From assembly GCA_018065165.1 (NCBI GenBank), contig JAGHTV010000378.1:1-10678 (forward strand): a DNA stretch of 10,678 nt, given 5' to 3'. The notes beneath the pieces are model-generated. The model was not told the origin of the DNA. It searched no databases and saw only the letters and a program-made list of their open reading frames with translations. Of this stretch, positions 6,824 through 10,678 are shown piece after piece; positions within the stretch are counted from its first letter, which is position 1; the number at the start of each line of letters is the position of its first letter. A program made the translations under genes and the position numbers. This stretch comes from Candidatus Sodaliphilus fimicaballi (GTDB lineage: Bacteria > Bacteroidota > Bacteroidia > Bacteroidales > Muribaculaceae).

Positions 6824-8425
6824 TTAAAAACCGGGGGTGATGCCCATCCAGTTGTAAACTGTTGCACCCCATACGAGCAGCAGTAACCAAGAGAATACCA
6901 TCATAAACATACCAAACTTAAACGCGTCGGTCATGCTGTAATGGTTAGTGTTGTAGAGCAGCGCAGCAGGCTTGCTGTTGAAGGGCAATACATACACGTG
7001 GTTGATGAGTGCTGTCATGGGCAATGACAGTGACATGGGAGGCAGGTTGAAGCGCTTCTCAACACCCAGTGCGATGGGGATGAATACCATAGCGCGTATG
7101 GTCTTTGACTCGAAAATGAGTGCCGAGAACATCATGATGCCAGTGAATATCACATACAGTGTCCAGAATGAAGTATCGTTACCTATACCCATGTGGTTAA
7201 ATGCAGCATTAACCATGGTGCTGGGCAAGTCGGTCGCATTGAGGCCGCTACCCAGGGTGTAAGCACCAGCCGAGAAGAGCATGAGGTGCCAGGGAATGTC
7301 GACATCGTTCCACTTAACTACACCCACACCGGGAAGCAGAGCCAAGATAGCGCCTATGAGGGCTACCATAGTCTCGTCGATCTCGTGGAATGTACCCTTA
7401 GTTACCCACAGGAACAGCACGAGGCAGAAGATAGCTACCGACTTCCACTCCTCAAGGCTCATCTTGCCCATAGCAGCGAGCTCGTTGCGCAGGCGGTCGA
7501 GACCACCGGGAATTTGAGGCACTTGCTCGTCCTTCTTAACAGGGAAGAAGATGTACATACCAGCAAACACACCCACAATGAGGATGATAAGGCTCATGGG
7601 AGTGATGGCAGCGAGCCAGTCGACGTAGCCAAAGCTACTACCCTCAAAGAAACCAAGGATAAGTGATATAGCGAGCAGGTTAGCGCCGGCACCAGTCAGG
7701 AACGATGTGGCACCTATGTTTACCTGAAACAGGTTCTGAATTACAAGGTTGCGGCCAAAGTTGTTGCGGTCGCCATTAGATGCGCCGTAGATAGCACACA
7801 CAACCATGAAGATGGGCAACAAGATTGTTGCCTTGACTGTGGTTGCACTGATGAATGCCGAGAGGATGAGGTTGATGATGAGGAAGCTCCACAACACGCC
7901 CTTAGCGCTCTTACCAAACTTGATAACGAAGGCAAGAGCCATGCGCTTAGCAAATTGTGTCTTCACCAGCATGCTGGCCAGTACAAACGACAGGATATTC
8001 AGCCACATTACGGGATGACCCAGCTGAGCCAGAGCCGTCTTTTGAGCAGTCACACCAAACACCACTGTGGCAAGGATGATGAGGAGTGATGTAAGATAGT
8101 TGGGAATAGCCTCGGTGAGCCACAGGATAATACCGGCAGCAAAGATTGCCAGCATAGCATAGTTAGCCTTGGTGAAGGCTTCGGGGCCTATTTCGTTAAG
8201 GCGCTTAGCAGCACTCTCGGCCAAACCTGTAGTGTCGAGGGTGTCGATAAAGCCTATTGAGCAAACCCAATAGATGAGGACAAAAATCAATAATGCGAGC
8301 GGGCCGCCAATGCGTGCCAGTAACTTCTCAAATTTGGATTTCTCCATCTTTGGGAGTTTCTCTACGCGATAGTTACTCATGTCGAGCGGATCAAATACCG
8401 CTTGCGTCTTTTTATCTTCTTCCAT
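6824..8425 (-). CDS. SLC13/DASS-family anion transporter, divergent
   Basis: A 533-residue inner-membrane transporter with a hydrophilic N-terminus (1-38) and about a dozen hydrophobic segments from residue 41 on. The pattern fits the DASS family (dicarboxylate, citrate, sulfate or phosphate carriers), which has two inverted repeats each carrying an SNT motif. Here the matching positions read SATTVKATILLP (193-204) and SKTIRAMVFIP (440-450), so both asparagines are replaced (Ala194, Lys441). Other recognisable segments are FLTGAGANLLA (242-252), like the FLTxxAANPLA of plant oxoglutarate/malate carriers, and LPFNSKPAAL (480-489). The altered sites hint at a different coupling ion or exchange transport, but the substrate cannot be read from sequence. 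Upstream lies the CYTH gene with its own terminator, so this gene probably has its own promoter; I found no consensus box. The family call is fairly secure. Confidence 0.85.
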   Translation of the reverse strand: MEEDKKTQAVFDPLDMSNYRVEKLPKMEKSKFEKLLARIGGPLALLIFVLIYWVCSIGFIDTLDTTGLAESAAKRLNEIGPEAFTKANYAMLAIFAAGIILWLTEAIPNYLTSLLIILATVVFGVTAQKTALAQLGHPVMWLNILSFVLASMLVKTQFAKRMALAFVIKFGKSAKGVLWSFLIINLILSAFISATTVKATILLPIFMVVCAIYGASNGDRNNFGRNLVIQNLFQVNIGATSFLTGAGANLLAISLILGFFEGSSFGYVDWLAAITPMSLIILIVGVFAGMYIFFPVKKDEQVPQIPGGLDRLRNELAAMGKMSLEEWKSVAIFCLVLFLWVTKGTFHEIDETMVALIGAILALLPGVGVVKWNDVDIPWHLMLFSAGAYTLGSGLNATDLPSTMVNAAFNHMGIGNDTSFWTLYVIFTGIMMFSALIFESKTIRAMVFIPIALGVEKRFNLPPMSLSLPMTALINHVYVLPFNSKPAALLYNTNHYSMTDAFKFGMFMMVFSWLLLLVWGATVYNWMGITPGF

Positions 8426-8482
8426 CTCTATAATAACTTAATGGTGGTTATTGGGAATGTTTTAAGTTTTGACTTTTGGCTG

Positions 8483-8497
8483 GTTCTAGAATAGAAC
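8483..8497. other. 15-bp palindrome upstream of the transporter gene
   Basis: A perfect inverted repeat GTTCTA-GAA-TAGAAC lies 58 bp before the transporter start, in the short region where its promoter should be. It could be an operator; no regulator can be named. Confidence 0.3.
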
Positions 8498-8505
8498 ACA
8501 GCTTT

Positions 8506-8540
8506 ATAAAAAGAGGGTCCTGAGTTGTCACAGGACCCTC
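8506..8540 (-). terminator. Intrinsic terminator after the CYTH gene
   Basis: A perfect 10-bp stem (GAGGGTCCTG / CAGGACCCTC, 8513-8540) with an 8-nt loop is followed on the minus strand by five T, then A and T. It begins 18 bp after the CYTH stop and would separate that gene from the transporter gene. Confidence 0.88.
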
Positions 8541-8558
8541 CTGTGATAATACGAACGA

Positions 8559-9029
8559 TTATTTCCAGTTCTTATAGGGGTTCTTCATGAGCATTGAGTT
8601 GAAGTACTTAGCGTCGCCAGTAACTTCCTCACCCAGCCATGCGGGCTTCTCAAATGCCTCGTTCTCGTCGCTAAGCTCAACCTCGGCAACTGTAAGACCT
8701 TCGTTGTCGCCGTAGAACTCATCAACCTCAAATGTGTGCTCACCAGCCTTAACCAGGAAGCGAGTCTTGTCGATTACACCGGGTTCAGCGAGCTCGAGCA
8801 GTGAGCGTACCTCCTCAACGGGAATTTCCTTCTCCCACTCAAAGCGAGAAGCGCCACTTGCGTTACCAATGCCCTTGATAGTGATGAAACCCTTGTCGCC
8901 CTTAACGCGTACGCGAACGGTGCGCTCGGGAACAGAGCTAAGATAACCTTGAGTAATACGAGTCTCCTTGAAAGCCTCGGCCTTGAAGTCACCCTTTACG
9001 AGAAACTTTCTTTCGATTTCTTGTGCCAT
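8559..9029 (-). CDS. CYTH-domain protein, triphosphate tunnel metalloenzyme
   Basis: A 156-residue single-domain cytoplasmic protein of the CYTH/TTM superfamily, whose bacterial members of this size usually hydrolyse inorganic tripolyphosphate or related triphosphates with a divalent metal. The signature ExExK is present as EIERK (4-8). Further tunnel-lining charges lie in alternating strand positions: RVRVKGDKGFITIKG (39-53), FEWEKE (64-69), DKTRF (87-91), EVDEFYG (101-107) and AEVELS (115-120). I chose the ATG at 9029 because MAQEIERKFLV is the typical N-terminus. An in-frame ATG at 9065 would add 12 residues without similarity and would place the start inside a hairpin. The gene follows a second, divergent CYTH-like gene after 69 bp and ends at its own terminator. 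Tripolyphosphatase activity is the best guess; adenylate cyclase or thiamine triphosphatase activity are family alternatives. Confidence 0.9.
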   Translation of the reverse strand: MAQEIERKFLVKGDFKAEAFKETRITQGYLSSVPERTVRVRVKGDKGFITIKGIGNASGASRFEWEKEIPVEEVRSLLELAEPGVIDKTRFLVKAGEHTFEVDEFYGDNEGLTVAEVELSDENEAFEKPAWLGEEVTGDAKYFNSMLMKNPYKNWK

Positions 9030-9050
9030 GATAATTTTAAGTCTATTTAA

Positions 9051-9080
9051 AGTTGCGGGATGCACTTACACCCCGCAACT
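9051..9080 (-). other. Hairpin between the two CYTH-like genes
   Basis: A perfect 9-bp GC-rich stem (AGTTGCGGG / CCCGCAACT) with a 12-nt loop lies 18 bp after the stop of the upstream gene and 21 nt before the CYTH start. On the minus strand it is followed by TTTAAATAG, with only a short T-run. It may be a leaky terminator, or a 5'-UTR structure that controls CYTH translation. Confidence 0.55.
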
Positions 9081-9098
9081 ATATTATTAAAGTAAGAA

Positions 9099-9740
9099 TT
9101 AGTTAGCGAGAGTCTTGTCACTCATACCGATGACGCGCTTGATAGCCTGCAGGTAGTTGATGTTCTCAACGCCCTCGAGACCTACGTCGGCGATAGTCTT
9201 CTTGATATCCTCAATCTCAGTTGACTCGCTGTTGATGGTAACAACCTTAGCGCCGTTGATAAGCACGTTACCTACCTCGCAGATAGTGTCGTTAACCATG
9301 TAGCCAAAGCGCTGCTTGTGAACGCGTACAGCTGCCAAGTTGGGATTAGCCTTAACCATAGCGATGAACTCATCGTAAGTGTACTCGTCCTTGTCAAGAG
9401 CGGGCATCTCAACCATGAATGCGGGGAAAACTTCCTTCTCAAGAACGTCCTTGCTGATGGGGAATGTACCCTTCATGAGGGGGTTCCATTGCTCCAGACC
9501 GTCAACTGTTTGAACGTAAGTCTTGATGTCCATCTTACCGTCGCGAATCTTGGTGTTGTTGATGTCGTTAGTGCGTGAGATGATATAAATCTCATCGCTC
9601 TCGCGCTCCCAAACCTTCTCGGGAACGGGAACAGACAGGCGTGCCATGCGCTTGTGAGCGTCGCAGAAGCACTGACCGAAACTACGGAATTCAAAGCGAG
9701 GCTTAGAGATCTCGCCAATCTTCATTTCTTCTTTAGCCAT
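9099..9740 (-). CDS. Divergent CYTH-like protein, 213 aa
   Basis: A soluble protein of 213 residues. It looks like a remote triphosphate-tunnel protein because charged residues alternate in likely beta strands: RFEFRSFG (15-22), the strongly patterned NTKIRDGKMDIKT (62-74), then GLEQW (81-85), VRVHKQRFGY (138-147), a glutamate at 155 (CEVGN), and TINSESTEIED (168-178). This resembles the order E.R, K.R, D.K, E, R.K, E, ESxE of CYTH domains, although the N-terminal ExExK signature is not intact. It has no signal peptide or membrane helix. The start ATG at 9740 gives MAKEEMKIGEISKP. It sits directly upstream of the canonical CYTH gene, separated by 69 bp with a hairpin. That pairing supports a shared role in phosphate-compound metabolism. 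The CYTH assignment is my pattern reading; an unrelated conserved family is possible. Confidence 0.72.
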   Translation of the reverse strand: MAKEEMKIGEISKPRFEFRSFGQCFCDAHKRMARLSVPVPEKVWERESDEIYIISRTNDINNTKIRDGKMDIKTYVQTVDGLEQWNPLMKGTFPISKDVLEKEVFPAFMVEMPALDKDEYTYDEFIAMVKANPNLAAVRVHKQRFGYMVNDTICEVGNVLINGAKVVTINSESTEIEDIKKTIADVGLEGVENINYLQAIKRVIGMSDKTLAN

Positions 9741-9776
9741 GATTATAAATCTTTTATGGGTAATATTTGTTTCTTA

Positions 9777-9818
9777 AGTTTTTACCTTACACTATCTATG
9801 AGATGCAAGGTAAAAACT
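9777..9818 (-). terminator. Long stem-loop after the lipoprotein gene
   Basis: A perfect 12-bp stem (AGTTTTTACCTT / AAGGTAAAAACT) encloses an 18-nt loop that holds a smaller ATCT-ATG-AGAT hairpin. It begins 27 bp after the lipoprotein stop and ends 36 bp before the next start. There is no long T-run after the stem, so it may act as a weak terminator or an mRNA-stabilising structure. Confidence 0.55.
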
Positions 9819-9845
9819 ATATGTGATTTAATGAATTTGAATACT

Positions 9846-10655
9846 TTATTGTACCATGGGGAGGAGGTCAACACCGTCTACATTCTTAGAACCGGGTGTC
9901 TTAGTGTCCTGATAGTACCACTTGCCATCGGCATTGCGGCCCATAGAACCTTTGAAGTCAACACTGTTAGAAGTGTTGAAGTCGTCGATAACCTTACCGT
10001 CGGGATCGCAGATAGTGATGCGAACAGCCTTCTTGCCTGACAGACCGCTGTTGAAGATGTATGCGGGGTCAATGTCGGCTGTACCAGTTGTCCACAGTAC
10101 GATGTATTCACCCTTCTTGATAGTCATGCTACCAACCCAAGTCTCACCTGTGAAAGCATCGCCAACAATATCCTTGTACATCTTAACACCGGTGAGGTCG
10201 ATATCCTTGCCGCTGCCGTTGTACAGCTCGATGAACTTGTCGCTACCATTGAGCTCGTTGAGAACGAGACCCTTGTAGCTAACCTTCTCCTTACCAGCAA
10301 CGAACTTAGCCTTTGCTGACTCGCTTTCCTTACCAGCAACAGTCTTAGCAACTACATAGAAAGTAACCTCAGTACCGTCGGCCTGAGCGGGGATCGAGCC
10401 ATAATAAGTCTTGCCATCAAGTTTCATGGGAACATCCTTGAAAGTCTTGCCATCGGTAGCATACTTAAGAGTTACGCTCTCAACGTCAACGAGAGCAGAA
10501 ACCTTAGCCTCAACAATAACATCCTGACCCTTAAGATATCCGTCGTTGAAAGTGGGAGCAGCTACACTTGCATAGGGATAGGGTTCATCCTCTACACATG
10601 AATTGAATGAAAGAGCAGCGATTGCAAGTAATGCAATTGAAAATATCTTTTTCAT
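9846..10655 (-). CDS. Lipoprotein with lamin-tail (LTD) domain, probably surface-exposed
   Basis: A 269-residue lipoprotein. Residues 1-19 form a signal peptide with lipobox LSFNSC, and Cys20 would be lipidated. The acidic VEDE directly after the cysteine resembles the lipoprotein export signal of Bacteroidota, suggesting display on the outer surface. Residues about 30-122 look like an immunoglobulin-type beta domain (VTLKYATDGKTFKDVPM, GTEVTFYVVAKT). Residues about 128-258 carry a lamin-tail domain: LVLNELNGSDKFIELYNGSG (130-149), DIDLTG (151-156), TIKKGEYIVLW (178-188), and a closing GSMGRNADGKWYYQDTKTPG (236-255). Such domains occur in secreted bacterial proteins with nucleases or adhesins, but no enzyme motif is present here, so a binding or adhesion role is the best inference. 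Codon use is that of a well-expressed gene. Only 23 bp of upstream sequence is in the window, so its promoter cannot be judged. Confidence 0.88.
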   Translation of the reverse strand: MKKIFSIALLAIAALSFNSCVEDEPYPYASVAAPTFNDGYLKGQDVIVEAKVSALVDVESVTLKYATDGKTFKDVPMKLDGKTYYGSIPAQADGTEVTFYVVAKTVAGKESESAKAKFVAGKEKVSYKGLVLNELNGSDKFIELYNGSGKDIDLTGVKMYKDIVGDAFTGETWVGSMTIKKGEYIVLWTTGTADIDPAYIFNSGLSGKKAVRITICDPDGKVIDDFNTSNSVDFKGSMGRNADGKWYYQDTKTPGSKNVDGVDLLPMVQ

Positions 10656-10678
10656 AATTTATTTCTATTATATATTAT

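Noticed and set aside
7193..7666. A 157-codon open frame on the plus strand inside the transporter gene
   Set aside because: It lies wholly opposite a transporter gene with clear membrane segments and family motifs; its composition has no protein-like domain pattern.
9030..9065. An upstream start that would add 12 residues to the CYTH protein
   Set aside because: The added residues have no family similarity and the start lies within a hairpin. The internal ATG at 9029 gives the typical MAQEIERKFLV terminus.

Overview
The window looks like chromosomal DNA of a gut-type Bacteroidota, most likely order Bacteroidales. The signs are genes without clear Shine-Dalgarno sequences behind A/T-rich leaders, Bacteroides-style promoter boxes (TAnnTTTG, with TTTG upstream), a lipoprotein with an acidic stretch just after the lipobox cysteine, and an ECF sigma factor followed by a small membrane protein carrying the PEGFF-type N-terminus common in this phylum. 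There are no RNA genes, insertion sequences, phage genes or CRISPR arrays, and apart from the window edges no gene looks broken.

Layout. (1) 1-2255, minus strand: a glycerol-use pair, glpK then glpF; glpF runs off the left edge. (2) 2256-2539: an A/T-rich divergent control region with a good glpK promoter match. (3) 2540-4010, plus strand: a tight three-gene envelope-stress-type operon (ECF sigma factor, probable membrane anti-sigma factor, secreted Spy/CpxP-like protein) closed by a strong intrinsic terminator. (4) 4241-5128, plus strand: an OxyR-like LysR regulator with a perfect ATAG-N7-CTAT palindrome in its leader. (5) 5156-6625, minus strand: a membrane protein of unknown function. (6) 6626-6823: an intergenic region built from 8-bp units in one unbroken register. 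(7) 6824-9740, minus strand: an SLC13/DASS-type anion transporter, a CYTH-domain triphosphatase-like protein, and a second, divergent CYTH-like protein. (8) 9846-10655, minus strand: a lipoprotein with a lamin-tail domain.

How the genes work together. GlpF and GlpK would normally bring in and phosphorylate glycerol, but this GlpK has alanine where the family has its catalytic-base aspartate, and this GlpF has NAA in place of its second NPA motif. The sigma/anti-sigma/Spy-like operon reads as a self-contained envelope response. The OxyR-like regulator has lost both redox cysteines, so it should not sense peroxide in the classical way. The two CYTH-like proteins beside an SLC13-type transporter form the most suggestive cluster: it recalls the eukaryotic pairing of tunnel triphosphatase (VTC) and SLC13-related (PHO87/90/91) proteins in phosphate and polyphosphate homeostasis. 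Hairpins between these genes argue against one simple operon, and the functional link is inference.
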